DNA of 64,000 nucleotides from Burkholderia ambifaria (GCF_001443045.1 NZ_LKPJ01000001.1:254997-318996); one strand, 5' to 3'; shown: positions 45,959-55,088, counted from the stretch's first letter. The notes: generated by a model not told the origin, from the sequence alone. Numbers and translations: made by a program.

Positions 45959-47370
45959 AGTGCGCCCCGCTCCTGATCGCGCTCTGCGGATTGACCGCAT
46001 GCACCATCGCTCCCCAGCCGATCGCGCCGGTACCGGTCGGACAGGATGTCTTTCGTCATGCGAACACGCTTGCAGCTCGCCCCTCCCCGCTCACCGGATG
46101 GCCGTCGCTATTCGGTGACCCCGCGCTCGAAGCGCTGGTGGATGCCGCACTCGCGCACAACCACGAAATGCGCGCCGCCGTCGCACGCATCGACGAGGCG
46201 CAGGCGCTACTTGGCGTGCGCGAGGCTGCGCTGCTGCCCGCGGTCGGTGTCGATCCGTCGTTCAGCCGCGCCCGCGTGTCGGGTACCGTCGATAACGCAT
46301 TGCCGAAGCGCACGATGCATAACTGGTCGATGCCGGTGAATGCCAGTTACGAAATCGACCTGTGGGGACGCCTGCGCGGCGACACGGCGATCGGGAAACA
46401 AAGCGTGCTGCAGGCATTCGCAGAGCGCGACGCGATCCGGCTGCGCGTCGCGACGGAAGTCGCGAGCGACTATCTGACACTGCATTACGTCGACGAGGAC
46501 CTTGCCGCCCTGGCACGCGCGATCGATCTGCGACGCACTGCGCTCGACGTGATTGCCTCGCGTGTCCGGGCCGGAGCCGCGAGCGATCTCGACGCATTAC
46601 GCGCGGCCGCCGATCTCGATACGGCTCGAGCCGATCACGCGGACAGCGTGCGACTGCGCGAGAATCTCGTCGACGCGATCGCCCTGCTAACCGGCTCGTC
46701 TCCGACGACGATCAACATCGCTCCCGCATCGGCCGCTCTTCGCGTGCCGGAGATACCAGCCGGCCTGCCCTCGACACTGCTCAACCATCGCCCCGACGTC
46801 TTTGCCGCGGAACGCCGGGTCGACATCGCTTCGCTGCAACTTGGCATAGCGCGTACGGCATGGCTGCCGACATTGACGCTCACTGCGCAAGGCGGATTCG
46901 CCAGCCGCGATCTGCGCTCGTTCCTCGATCGCAACAGTTCGCTGTGGAGTCTCGGGCTCAGCGTCGCCGAAACCGTTTTCGACGGCGGCAAACGCGAATC
47001 CGCGGTCGCTGCGGCTCAAGCCGGTGTAGTTGCCGCGGATGCGAACTATCGCGAGGTCGCCCTCGGCGCATTACGCGAAGTGCAGGACGCGCTCAATGAC
47101 ATCGTTGCGCAGAAGGAGCGGATCGCGCGCTTCGACAGCGCGACCCGTGCCACCGATGCCGCGGCACGGCTATCGTTGAGCCGATATGCACACGGCTACG
47201 TGAGTTATCTCGAGGTGATCGACGCCGACCGCGATGCACTCAATACGCGGCGTCAGCTGATTCACAGCCGCCAGGCGTATGCGATCGCGACCGTCAGCCT
47301 TGTCCGGGCCCTGGGCGGCGGCTGGACTGCAGCGGCCTCGTCGCTCGATGCAGGCAGAGGGAGCAAATAA
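45955..47370 (+). CDS. Outer-membrane efflux lipoprotein, NodT/OprM family
   Basis: A 471-residue TolC-like channel subunit. The signal peptide ends in lipobox LTAC (about residue 18), followed by two OEP repeats (about 60-250 and 275-465). WPSLFGDPALEALVDAALAHNHEMRAA and SYEIDLWGRLRG are typical of the family. It starts inside the adaptor's stop codon, so the two are translationally coupled. It provides the outer-membrane exit for the pump at 43293-44855. Confidence 0.92.
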   Translation: MKCAPLLIALCGLTACTIAPQPIAPVPVGQDVFRHANTLAARPSPLTGWPSLFGDPALEALVDAALAHNHEMRAAVARIDEAQALLGVREAALLPAVGVDPSFSRARVSGTVDNALPKRTMHNWSMPVNASYEIDLWGRLRGDTAIGKQSVLQAFAERDAIRLRVATEVASDYLTLHYVDEDLAALARAIDLRRTALDVIASRVRAGAASDLDALRAAADLDTARADHADSVRLRENLVDAIALLTGSSPTTINIAPASAALRVPEIPAGLPSTLLNHRPDVFAAERRVDIASLQLGIARTAWLPTLTLTAQGGFASRDLRSFLDRNSSLWSLGLSVAETVFDGGKRESAVAAAQAGVVAADANYREVALGALREVQDALNDIVAQKERIARFDSATRATDAAARLSLSRYAHGYVSYLEVIDADRDALNTRRQLIHSRQAYAIATVSLVRALGGGWTAAASSLDAGRGSK

Positions 47371-47522
47371 CCATTCTGGAATATTCACATCGTCCGCCCT
47401 GCGACCGACGCTCCTGAATAAACACGATATTCAGCCCATGCCGCAGATTCAAGCGGGGTTTACATATTTTCAGTTTGACCAAAGACAATTTAATTGCATG
47501 TATCGATTTTCCTCGAGTAAAT

Positions 47523-47537
47523 TGGATTCGAAATCCA
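47523..47537. promoter_or_regulatory. Short palindrome in the LysR leader
   Basis: TGGATT and AATCCA are exact inverted arms around CGA, 22 bp before the LysR start. The surrounding 47400-47540 DNA is clearly AT-rich for this genome. It could be an autoregulatory site, though typical LysR sites have a longer T-N11-A layout. Confidence 0.35.
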
Positions 47538-47559
47538 GTCAGCAGATTCGAGGTCAATC

Positions 47560-48552
47560 ATGGATCGTCTGAAAACACTCGAAATACTCAAGACGGTAGC
47601 CGAGCATGGCAGTTTCACGAAAGCAGCCGAAGTGCATCGACTGGGCGTCGCGACCGTCAGCCGCGTCATCAGGAATCTGGAGACGTCGTTCGGCGTCCTC
47701 CTGTTCCACCGTACGACACGACGCGTCACCCTGACGGGTGCCGGCCATGATGTACTCGAACAGGCGGATGCGCTCCTGCATCAATACAATAGTTTCTCCG
47801 TTTGCTGCCATTCAAACGCGAGCGAGATCCAGGGCGAAATCTCGATCGAGGTATCAAATCTGTTCGAATCCGATCGGCTAACCCCGGTACTCGCGGACTT
47901 CAGCCGCGACTATCCGCACGTATGGATTCGTGTCGCCTGGGCCGATCATGCGGACGCCATCATCAACGGCGCGGCCGATCTTTCGATCGTGACCGGGCCG
48001 ACGTCAAGCCTGACCTGCATCAAGCGTCCGCTCGGCCAGATTCCGATGGGGCTCTACGCGAGTCAACGGTATCTCGACGCTTGCGGTTCGCCCGAAGACC
48101 CGCAGATGCTCGAGCGAATCGACACGCGTTACCGCCGCCTGAGCTCCGGTGGATCGGTATGGTCGCTGCAAGATCGGAATACGGGCATAACCACCGAGAT
48201 CCGAGTGCAGAGCGCGATACGTTCGAGTTGTATCGGCACGTTGATGCAAGCCACACGGCATGGCGCCGGAATCGCAGTACTACCTGAGCGTCTGGCCCAG
48301 CCGCATGAACGCACCGGTGAATTGGTACGCGTGCTGCCGAATTGGCAAGTGGCCGACCTCGACGCGTCTCTCCTCTATCACAGCCGCCGGAATTTGCCGG
48401 TGCGCATCCGCAAGCTCACCGATCGTTTGGTCGACGCGTTTCACAGCACACCCAACACTCGTCCAGCGCCGGCAAGCACTGCCGACGTGGCCACACGGTC
48501 GCACATCGACCGTCGCCACACCGCTATCGCCGATTCCGAGATGGCCACCTGA
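47560..48552 (+). CDS. LysR-family transcriptional regulator
   Basis: A 330-residue regulator: N-terminal winged helix (TVAEHGSFTKAAEVHRLGVA then TVSRVIRNLETSFGVLLF) and a periplasmic-binding-type effector domain (about 90-290). A hydrophilic C-terminal extension of about 35 residues (TRPAPASTADVATRSHIDRR) is unusual. GAGG lies eight bases before the ATG. It follows the efflux genes on the same strand after a 189-bp AT-rich gap, and may control them (inference). Confidence 0.9.
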   Translation: MDRLKTLEILKTVAEHGSFTKAAEVHRLGVATVSRVIRNLETSFGVLLFHRTTRRVTLTGAGHDVLEQADALLHQYNSFSVCCHSNASEIQGEISIEVSNLFESDRLTPVLADFSRDYPHVWIRVAWADHADAIINGAADLSIVTGPTSSLTCIKRPLGQIPMGLYASQRYLDACGSPEDPQMLERIDTRYRRLSSGGSVWSLQDRNTGITTEIRVQSAIRSSCIGTLMQATRHGAGIAVLPERLAQPHERTGELVRVLPNWQVADLDASLLYHSRRNLPVRIRKLTDRLVDAFHSTPNTRPAPASTADVATRSHIDRRHTAIADSEMAT

Positions 48553-48706
48553 GCACGATCTGACACACGATCCTGCCCGCGTTTCTTGAAGCCAATCCCG
48601 ATGACTCACAAATTCCCACACTGCGGGGCAAGCGCTGTTTGAACTGCCGAAGCGGTACGGCCAGCCGTCGCTCAATTGCGACCCGACCGCACCGTTTATG
48701 TGCCAC

Positions 48707-49150
48707 TTAGTGGTGCGAGTAGGCCGACCGCGCGACAGGCACGGTCCGCACGTGCGCATACTGGAATGCCGGCATGGCCTTGATTGCCTCGCGCGTGCCG
48801 CCCGCGAGCGTCAGTTTCCCGTCGACAAAATCAAGCTGATTGACCGGCACGGCGACGTCGTGCTGCGAAATCCCGGCGAATTGATGTGCCGCGACGATCA
48901 CGAACGACGCCGACTCATCCGGCGCGATGATGATGTCATGCACGACACCGATCGTCTGGCCGTGGTCGTTGACGACAGGCTTGCCGAGAAACGACTTCTT
49001 CACGCTCCACCCGCGAACGATCAGTTCGGCTTCCGAGACGCTTACGCCTATCGGTTGCGCGCCTGCAATCTGTGCAGCCGCGTGCAGCGGGACCCCGCCC
49101 AGCGCCAGGACGGTCAGCATCGCCGTCAAAATAGGTGTTCTTCTCTTCAT
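48707..49150 (-). CDS. Exported PRC-barrel domain protein
   Basis: A 147-residue protein with a signal peptide (about residues 1-26, ending LHAAAQ) and a PRC-barrel unit at about 55-130 (VVNDHGQTIGVVHDIIIAPD, then ISQHDVAVPVNQLDFVDGKL). PRC-barrel proteins are small beta domains involved in RNA processing or photosynthetic complexes; exported ones are of unknown role. ATG at 49148-49150 has GGGAG six bases upstream; a TTG two codons earlier touches that site and is disfavoured. It is divergent from the MFS gene, sharing the region with the TGAAT repeats. Confidence 0.82.
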   Translation of the reverse strand: MKRRTPILTAMLTVLALGGVPLHAAAQIAGAQPIGVSVSEAELIVRGWSVKKSFLGKPVVNDHGQTIGVVHDIIIAPDESASFVIVAAHQFAGISQHDVAVPVNQLDFVDGKLTLAGGTREAIKAMPAFQYAHVRTVPVARSAYSHH

Positions 49151-49226
49151 GATCAACTCCCGGTGGATGAATAAAATTTGGTTCTTTGCCTGACGAAAGC
49201 GTAGTCGATCACATCAACCCTCATGC

Positions 49227-49251
49227 TGAATCATCGCTGAATCGTTCTGAA
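49227..49251 (+). promoter_or_regulatory. Three phased TGAA(T) repeats (shared motif, site A)
   Basis: TGAAT at 49227 and 49238 and TGAA at 49248 follow one another at 11 and 10 bp, all on one face of the helix. The last two make TGAATCGTTCTGAA, identical to the element at 55065-55078. It lies 77 bp upstream of the PRC-barrel gene and about 370 bp upstream of the MFS gene. The rest of 49151-49620 shows no supported gene. Confidence 0.5.
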
Positions 49252-49620
49252 CCGCGTTGTCGCCGGCTTCTCGGGCAACGCGAGTTCGCAAATAACAGAA
49301 ATTAAGACCTCGCGTAGGAAATTTCAGCCGCCACCAGACAGACTGGAATGCATCAGGCACCGCGTTCGCGGCATCGAATCGTCGAGTCAAACGTCCGCGT
49401 TTCCTTCACGTTGCACCACATACGACGTTGTAGTGCCCCCCCTTTTGCATGACGCGCAATGCTCGATTGCGCGGTGCTGGTATTCCGATGCCATCGACCG
49501 ATCAATAAGATTGTCGGCAACGCGGTGGGCATGCGAAGCAACGTCCTCCGCAAAGCAATCGAAACGGCCGATGCGACCGAGGTCCGGGCGCTTCGGCATC
49601 TATCACTTAAGGAGTCGACC

Positions 49621-50838
49621 ATGTCAGCAGATTCAACGACGCTCCCGGCTAGCGGGCACACCGCGAAACTCACGCAAGGGCTGATCCTGCTCTTCGCATT
49701 CAGTTGCGGCGCGATCGTCGCTAACCTGTATTACGCGCAACCGATCACGGAACTGATCGCCCCGCGCCTGCACATGTCCAGCGAAACGGCGAGTCTCATC
49801 GTCTCGCTCACGCAAATCGGCTACGCATTCGGCCTGTTCTTCATCGTGCCGCTCGGCGACTTGCTCGAGAACCGCAAACTGATGATCGCGACGGCAATCG
49901 TCTCGATTGCGAGCCTTGCGGCAGCGGCGTTCGTGCAGACGCCGGGCCTGTTCCTGGCGATTTCGCTGCTGATCGGCTTCAGTTCGGTCGCCGTCCAGAT
50001 CCTGATCCCGCTCGCCGCCCATCTGGCACCGGATCATTCTCGTGGCCGCGTGGTCGGCACGATCATGAGCGGATTGCTGCTGGGTATCCTGCTGGCACGT
50101 CCGATCTCCAGCGTAGTTGCCGACGCATTCGGCTGGCGATTCGTATTTGCCGGCGCCGCCGTGCTGATGGCGCTCGTGACGGCCGTACTCGCACTGACGA
50201 TCCCGTCCCGCCAGCCGGAGCACCGAGCAACCTATTTCGAACTGATCGGTTCGCTGCTGCATCTGGTTCGCACGATGCCGGTGCTGCGTCATCGCGCGCT
50301 CTATCAAGGCCTGATGTTCGCGTCGTTCAGCCTGTTCTGGACCGCCGTCCCCGTCGAGTTGACGCGCCACTTCGGACTCTCGCAATCCGCTATCGGGCTG
50401 TTCGCGCTCGTCGGCGCGATCGGCGCGACGTCGGCCCCCGTGGCCGGCCGTCTCGCAGACGCGGGCCATACCGTCCGTGCGACGCTGATCGCACTTGTCG
50501 CCGGCTCGCTCTCGTATGCGACGGGGTTGATTCACGGCGCGGGTCTGTACGGTCTCGTCATCACCGGCATCGTGCTCGATTTCGCAGTGCAGATGAGCAT
50601 GGTGCTCGGTCAGCGCGAAATCTACGCGCTTCACGCAGCGAGCCGCAACCGGCTCAATGCGCTCTACATGACGAGCATCTTCGTTGGCGGTGCGATCGGC
50701 TCGGCGCTCGCGAGCCCATTGTACGAACGTGGCCACTGGCCGCTCGTCGCCGCGGTCGCAGCGGTATTCCCGATCGTCGCGCTCGTCCACTACCTCGCAA
50801 TCGGACGGCCGCACGCGGAGCGTCACGCGCAGGCCTGA
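49621..50838 (+). CDS. MFS transporter, sugar-efflux/AraJ-like
   Basis: A 405-residue, 12-helix inner-membrane transporter. Motif A-like DLLENRKLMI lies between helices 2 and 3; CGAIVANLYYAQPITELIAP at the first helix is typical of this exporter group. ATG at 49621 has AAGGAG eight bases upstream. It precedes the old yellow enzyme gene on the same strand, separated by a hairpin. Substrate is unknown. Confidence 0.88.
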   Translation: MSADSTTLPASGHTAKLTQGLILLFAFSCGAIVANLYYAQPITELIAPRLHMSSETASLIVSLTQIGYAFGLFFIVPLGDLLENRKLMIATAIVSIASLAAAAFVQTPGLFLAISLLIGFSSVAVQILIPLAAHLAPDHSRGRVVGTIMSGLLLGILLARPISSVVADAFGWRFVFAGAAVLMALVTAVLALTIPSRQPEHRATYFELIGSLLHLVRTMPVLRHRALYQGLMFASFSLFWTAVPVELTRHFGLSQSAIGLFALVGAIGATSAPVAGRLADAGHTVRATLIALVAGSLSYATGLIHGAGLYGLVITGIVLDFAVQMSMVLGQREIYALHAASRNRLNALYMTSIFVGGAIGSALASPLYERGHWPLVAAVAAVFPIVALVHYLAIGRPHAERHAQA

Positions 50839-50844
50839 CCCCGA

Positions 50845-50875
50845 GCCGGCATCACTTCGTGCGAAGCATGCCGGC
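50845..50875 (+). terminator. Two-part hairpin after the MFS gene
   Basis: Outer arms GCCGGCAT/ATGCCGGC and inner arms CTTCG/CGAAG form one long interrupted stem starting 7 bp after the MFS stop. There is no T-run, so termination would be partial; it may separate MFS and old yellow enzyme expression. Confidence 0.5.
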
Positions 50876-50971
50876 ACCGCCCTTGCACCGTCTCGCGGAA
50901 CTTACGCCCCCCGTCGCATGACGTCCAGGGGATCGCCGCACGCGTCTACCTAACCTGAAAGGATCGCCATC

Positions 50972-52072
50972 ATGTCCGCCTTGCTCAACGACTACGATCT
51001 TCGTGGCCTCTCGCTCTCGAACCGCATCGTAATGGGGCCAATGACCCGCTCCCGCGCGCCGCAACATGGCCTGCCCACCGATCTCATGGCCGAGTACTAC
51101 GCGCAACGAGCGTCAGCCGGATTGATCGTGACAGAAGCGACCAACGTCAGCCCGGCCTCCGCCTCATTCGAACTCACGCCGGGTCTCATCACCGACGCGC
51201 AGGCCGCAGGCTGGCGGAAAGTCACGGACGCCGTCCACGCAAATGGCGGCCGCATCTTCGCGCAACTCTGGCACGGCGGGCGGGTCAGCTCGATGACGCT
51301 GCTTGGAGGCCAGGCGCCGCTGTCGCCGTCGGGTGTGAACGACGACCTGGAGCAACTTCAGGTCTGGGCCCAGCTGCAGAACGGGTACTACACCAAGATC
51401 CATGCAACGCCGTCTCGCGCAATGACGACCGCCGAAGTCGTCGAAGCCGTCGACGAATTCCGTCGCGCGGCCGCCCATGCGGTCGCGGCCGGGTTCGACG
51501 GTGTCGAAATTCATGCGGCCAACGGCTACCTGCCACATCAGTTTCTTTCTTCGACGCTGAATCGTCGCGACGATCGCTATGGCGGCTCCGTCGCCAACCG
51601 TGCGCGCTTCCTTGAGGAAGTCGTCGCCGCTGTCGGTACCGTGATGCCCTTGAGTCGAGTCGGCGTGCGCATCTCGCCCTACGCGAAATACAACAACGTC
51701 CGGGATGCCAACCCCGACACGACCTACGGCTACGTCGGCCGCATGCTGGACGAAGCCGGCGTCGCCTATCTGCACGCAGCCGACACCAACGGCTGGAGCG
51801 GCGAGCCAGATCTGCCCCGGATCATCAGGCAAGCACGCGAAGCGTTCCGCGGCACGCTGATCGTCAACGGCGGCATTTCTCCCGATGCCGCAGACCAACT
51901 GATCGCGGCCGGCGATGCGGATCTCGTCGCATTCGCACGCGCGTACATCGCCAACCCCGATCTCGTCGAGCGTATCGCAGCCAATGCTCCGTTGGCGACG
52001 CCGCAAACCATCGGCTGGTATGGCGGCGATCGCAGCGGCTACGTCGATTACGGTCGTCACGAAGTCGCCTGA
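50972..52072 (+). CDS. Old yellow enzyme family alkene reductase (NemA-like)
   Basis: A 366-residue FMN-dependent TIM-barrel enzyme that reduces activated C=C bonds, and in relatives nitro groups or nitrate esters, with NAD(P)H. Features: RIVMGPMTRSRA, FAQLWHGGRVSS, the catalytic His/Asn pair in GVEIHAANGYLPHQFLS with the Tyr-containing NRRDDRYGGSVANRARF, and the phosphate-binding IVNGGIS and AFARAYIANPDLVERI. AAAGGA precedes the ATG by eight bases. It is probably part of a detoxification module with the MFS gene. Confidence 0.94.
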   Translation: MSALLNDYDLRGLSLSNRIVMGPMTRSRAPQHGLPTDLMAEYYAQRASAGLIVTEATNVSPASASFELTPGLITDAQAAGWRKVTDAVHANGGRIFAQLWHGGRVSSMTLLGGQAPLSPSGVNDDLEQLQVWAQLQNGYYTKIHATPSRAMTTAEVVEAVDEFRRAAAHAVAAGFDGVEIHAANGYLPHQFLSSTLNRRDDRYGGSVANRARFLEEVVAAVGTVMPLSRVGVRISPYAKYNNVRDANPDTTYGYVGRMLDEAGVAYLHAADTNGWSGEPDLPRIIRQAREAFRGTLIVNGGISPDAADQLIAAGDADLVAFARAYIANPDLVERIAANAPLATPQTIGWYGGDRSGYVDYGRHEVA

Positions 52073-52384
52073 GTATCGACTATTTAGGTTAGCGGTTAGG
52101 CGCCCGACCGGTCCTGGGCCCTACCGCGCATCATTCATTGCCGGCCGGCAAGATGAAACGCGACATGCCAAATCCTGGCCTCCAGGCATCGTCCCGACGG
52201 GAGCCAGGCGCCCGTCCGCAGAAATTCAGCCGGCGCAGTTCGGAATCGATCCGGCCGAGTACGTCCGCACAACGGGTCGAGCAATTCGCGCGCAAACGGC
52301 CCTCGCGCACGACACCTGCATCGCGAGTTTCGCAGCGACCGGGCATCTTTTCGAATCGATCTCCGGCGACACTCGATTCGCCAT
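52073..52384. other. Intergenic stretch between convergent genes
   Basis: About 310 bp with no supported gene. The only distinct element is a 14-bp perfect palindrome, TTGCCGGCCGGCAA, at 52138-52151. Confidence 0.35.
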
Positions 52385-53233
52385 CTATTCGACTGCGGCA
52401 GTGGTCGTCCTCGCATTCGTCTGTTCTTGCTCGTAGCGCATGTGACGCGCGACGACATACTCGAACTCACCCTCGTTGTGCAGCTTTTCCAGCGCATACG
52501 CGCGAGTCGATTCGGATAACCTGTACCTCGCGTTTGCGTGGGTAAATATCAGGTCGATCACGTGTCCGGCATTATCGAGCACCAGCAGGCACCGCGTTCC
52601 GGTGACGGCGCGGGCGATCTCGTCGATCGACGGCATGTCATCCGTTTGCAGCGCCAGCGCGTCGGCGAGCGTGCCCAGCACATCATCGCGTGTCGTTGCC
52701 TGAGCGAGTTCGACTACATGCGCCTGTTCTCCGGTCTGGTGCATGAGATCGTGGGCGATCCGGAGAGCAAGCGTGGTCTTGCCGATCCCGCCGGCACCGA
52801 CAAGCGTGACCACCGGCGTCCGGTCGAGCATGTCGACGACCCCGCCGATTTCGGTCTCACGGCCGATCAGCGGCGGCACCTGCGAACGCTGCCCACCGAC
52901 GGCAGTCGACGCATCCGCCGACTCGGATAGCTGACCGCCAGCATGCATGTCACCGATCAGCACGTAGCCGCGGCCCGAAACCGTCTTGATCAGGTCCCGA
53001 TGCACGCCGAGTGCCTTGCGCAACGTAGCGATATGCACCTGGATCCGGTTCTCCCCGACAATCGACCCGGGCCAGACGGCATCCATGATGTCGTCCTTCG
53101 ATACGATGGAGCCGCTCGCGCGATGCAGCACCTCGAGAATGTCGAGTGCCCGTGCCCCGACGCACAGCGACAGGCCATCGCGGCGAATATCCCGTTGATC
53201 GAAGTCCACCGACAAACTACCGATCTGGATCAT
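52385..53233 (-). pseudogene. Winged-helix/NB-ARC ATPase regulator with internal deletion
   Basis: A 282-residue frame with an intact OmpR-type winged helix (1-95; IQVHIATLRKALGVHRDLIK then TVSGRGYVLIGD). It is followed by an ATPase start with Walker A GAGGIGKT (146-153) and Walker B CLLVLDNAGHVID (215-227). The protein then jumps within about ten residues to RYRLSESTRAYALEKLHNEG, which in full-length family members (around 900 residues) lies beyond the rest of the NTPase domain. So 150-200 codons are missing near 52525-52556 and the C-terminal sensor half is lost, yet the frame is open. It may be a dead gene or a remodelled short regulator. Confidence 0.75.
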
Positions 53234-53753
53234 GGCTGCCCCCAGGTGCGCCTTGACGACTGCCAAGTGAGCGCAGTCGTGCACATGGATTAAAGCCAGT
53301 GCCCGGCCAAGTGCCTGCCGGACACGAAATCTCAAGATTCAGGCGGAGTGTAGACAGCGCATAAACGCGCGTCTTGAAAGAAAATGCCCTCGATGCCCAT
53401 CAGACACTCAAAGCAGGAATCCATTTCGCACGACAGAAAACGCCTCTCGAACGACTGGGATCACACCTGACAGGTGATTCGGCGAACGGCCGGTCGGAAT
53501 GAACGCACTCGCGTGATGTGTGGAAATTCGTCCAAATTAGCCTGGGAGCATCACCTGCCGCGTATGAGCTTGTCGAAATTTTTTTCGACTCATGTGCTGT
53601 CGAGGGACTCGCGTCGTGTCTCAATCACGCCTCGCTCCGCCCGCACCGCCGTTGAAAGACACACTCGGATGCGCGCCGGGCATGCTCATCAAGGATACCG
53701 AAGGGAGTGCGAGCGGCCTGACACTCTTTCGCAAATGCGTGCGCGATCCGTGG
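53234..53753. other. Gene-poor stretch with two inverted repeats
   Basis: No supported gene. CACCTG-A-CAGGTG (53464-53476) is a near-perfect palindrome, and GTCGAAA with TTTCGAC (53572-53589) flanks four T residues in an unusually AT-rich spot. Either could be an operator of the truncated regulator or of the decayed AraC gene. Confidence 0.4.
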
Positions 53754-53933
53754 CGAAAGGGGGTACTTTCGCAGGCGAAGGTCGCGCGCGCAAAAGAACG
53801 CTGGATGGAAAAGGGTAACCTGGGCGTGTCGATAGCGGATGCGGTCAACGAATGCGGCTTGCCGCGCGGCTATTTCATTCGCGCATTCGCGCATTCTCGC
53901 GAACGACCGGGCGCACACCGCATCAATGCACCG
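53754..53933 (+). pseudogene. Remnant of an AraC-family DNA-binding domain (first HTH only)
   Basis: RKGVLSQAKVARAKERWMEK then GNLGVSIADAVNECGLPRGYFIRAF matches the opening of an AraC C-terminal domain, up to and including the first recognition helix. The second helix-turn-helix is absent: after AHSRERPGAHRI the frame runs into the end of the opposite-strand hydrolase gene at 53923. An open frame continues upstream to about 53592 but has no family-like content. Confidence 0.65.
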
Positions 53934-54909
53934 GCGTCGCGTCGTAATTGACCGGTACCCAGTCATACCGCGCACCATCCTGGCGCAAGTGGCCAAGCCC
54001 TGGAAACGCGATGTGCGCCGCGCCGACCAGATAGCGCTGACTCGCCACGCGCTTCAGCATATCGCGACGCGTCTGTTGCGCGATAGCCGGATCGCTGTCG
54101 TATTCGACGGACACGTCCGGATGCGTCAACTGGAGCGCGGCGACGTGCACGATATCGCCCCATACAAGCAGCGTCGAGCCATTGCTCTCGATCAGATAGG
54201 ACGTATGCCCGGGCGTATGGCCGGGTGTCGGCACAGCTCGAATGCCGGGAGCAAGCGTCGCGTCCGCGGCGAACGTCTTGAAGCGGCCCGCCGCGATGTA
54301 CGGGGCGACCGACGCGGCAGCCGCATCGAAGAACGAACCGAGAAACGCGGGCGCGCTCGACTTGTTGTCCGGCTCGAGCCAGTAGCGAGCCTCGGTCTCA
54401 TTCACCCTGACGATGGCATTCGGGAACGTCATCTTCCCGTGCGAAACGATTCCGCCGACATGATCCTTGTGCAGGTGCGTGAGCCACACTTCATCGATCT
54501 TCTCCGGTGCATAGCCAGCCGCGATCAGGTTGTCGACCAGCTTGCCGCAGCAGTCGCCGTACAGCACGCCTGCCCCCGCGTCGATCAGGATTCGCTTCGC
54601 TCCGGTATCGACCAGAAATGCGTTGATCGACCCTTGTACCGGCGGATCGAGGAACTCGCGATCGAGGTCGCGCTTGATCTCATCCGTGGAGATGCCGCGG
54701 ACCACGGTATCGATCGGAAACGGGTGCGTCCCGTCGGACAGCGCAATCACCTTGAACGCGCCAACCTTCTCGCGATAGAAGCCCGGTGCTTGCGCGCCGT
54801 CGCCAAGACCGGCGGCAAATGCACCGATCGGCGTGACGCCAATGGACCATGCAACAAGCACGACGCTGCACGCACGTATCGCGATGGTTCGCCAATTCTG
54901 GTTTGGCAT
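53923..54909 (-). CDS. Exported metallo-beta-lactamase-fold hydrolase
   Basis: A 328-residue MBL-fold protein with a signal peptide (about 1-32, ending GAFAA). The metal site is THLHKDHVGGI (HxHxDH), with a later His in PTPGHTPGHTSYL and Asp in VWGDIVH. The layout resembles AHL-lactonase-like and related hydrolases, but many MBL enzymes share it, so substrate is open. AGGAAAC precedes ATG at 54907-54909. A copy of the TGAAT element lies 156 bp upstream. Confidence 0.87.
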   Translation of the reverse strand: MPNQNWRTIAIRACSVVLVAWSIGVTPIGAFAAGLGDGAQAPGFYREKVGAFKVIALSDGTHPFPIDTVVRGISTDEIKRDLDREFLDPPVQGSINAFLVDTGAKRILIDAGAGVLYGDCCGKLVDNLIAAGYAPEKIDEVWLTHLHKDHVGGIVSHGKMTFPNAIVRVNETEARYWLEPDNKSSAPAFLGSFFDAAAASVAPYIAAGRFKTFAADATLAPGIRAVPTPGHTPGHTSYLIESNGSTLLVWGDIVHVAALQLTHPDVSVEYDSDPAIAQQTRRDMLKRVASQRYLVGAAHIAFPGLGHLRQDGARYDWVPVNYDATPVH

Positions 54910-55054
54910 GTCATGTTTCCTTTGAAGATGGGATCCGGCACGCGTCACCACTTCGGTGCAGCAGCACGCGCTACCGTCGACGAAGCGGTTCGCCCTTGCG
55001 CAGCGACGCTTCAGCACGGCAACGAGCGTAGCTTGCGGGCAACCCGAATGTCCT

Positions 55055-55088
55055 GATCCGGACATGAATCGTTCTGAATGCCCGGATC
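55055..55088. promoter_or_regulatory. Shared TGAATCGTTCTGAA motif inside an inverted repeat (site B)
   Basis: TGAATCGTTCTGAA (55065-55078) is identical to site A. Here GATCCGG (55055-55061) and CCGGATC (55082-55088), plus inner CAT/ATG, form arms centred exactly on the motif at 55071.5. It lies 156 bp upstream of the leftward MBL-fold gene and 35 bp past the DsbA-like gene's stop, so it could be a regulator site, a terminator stem for the DsbA-like gene, or both. Confidence 0.5.

Noticed and set aside
49387-49599. A 70-codon leftward frame between the PRC-barrel and MFS genes
   Set aside because: Composition is more balanced than most shadows, but it lacks a ribosome site, has no recognisable segment and would start within the MFS leader; too weak to list as a gene.
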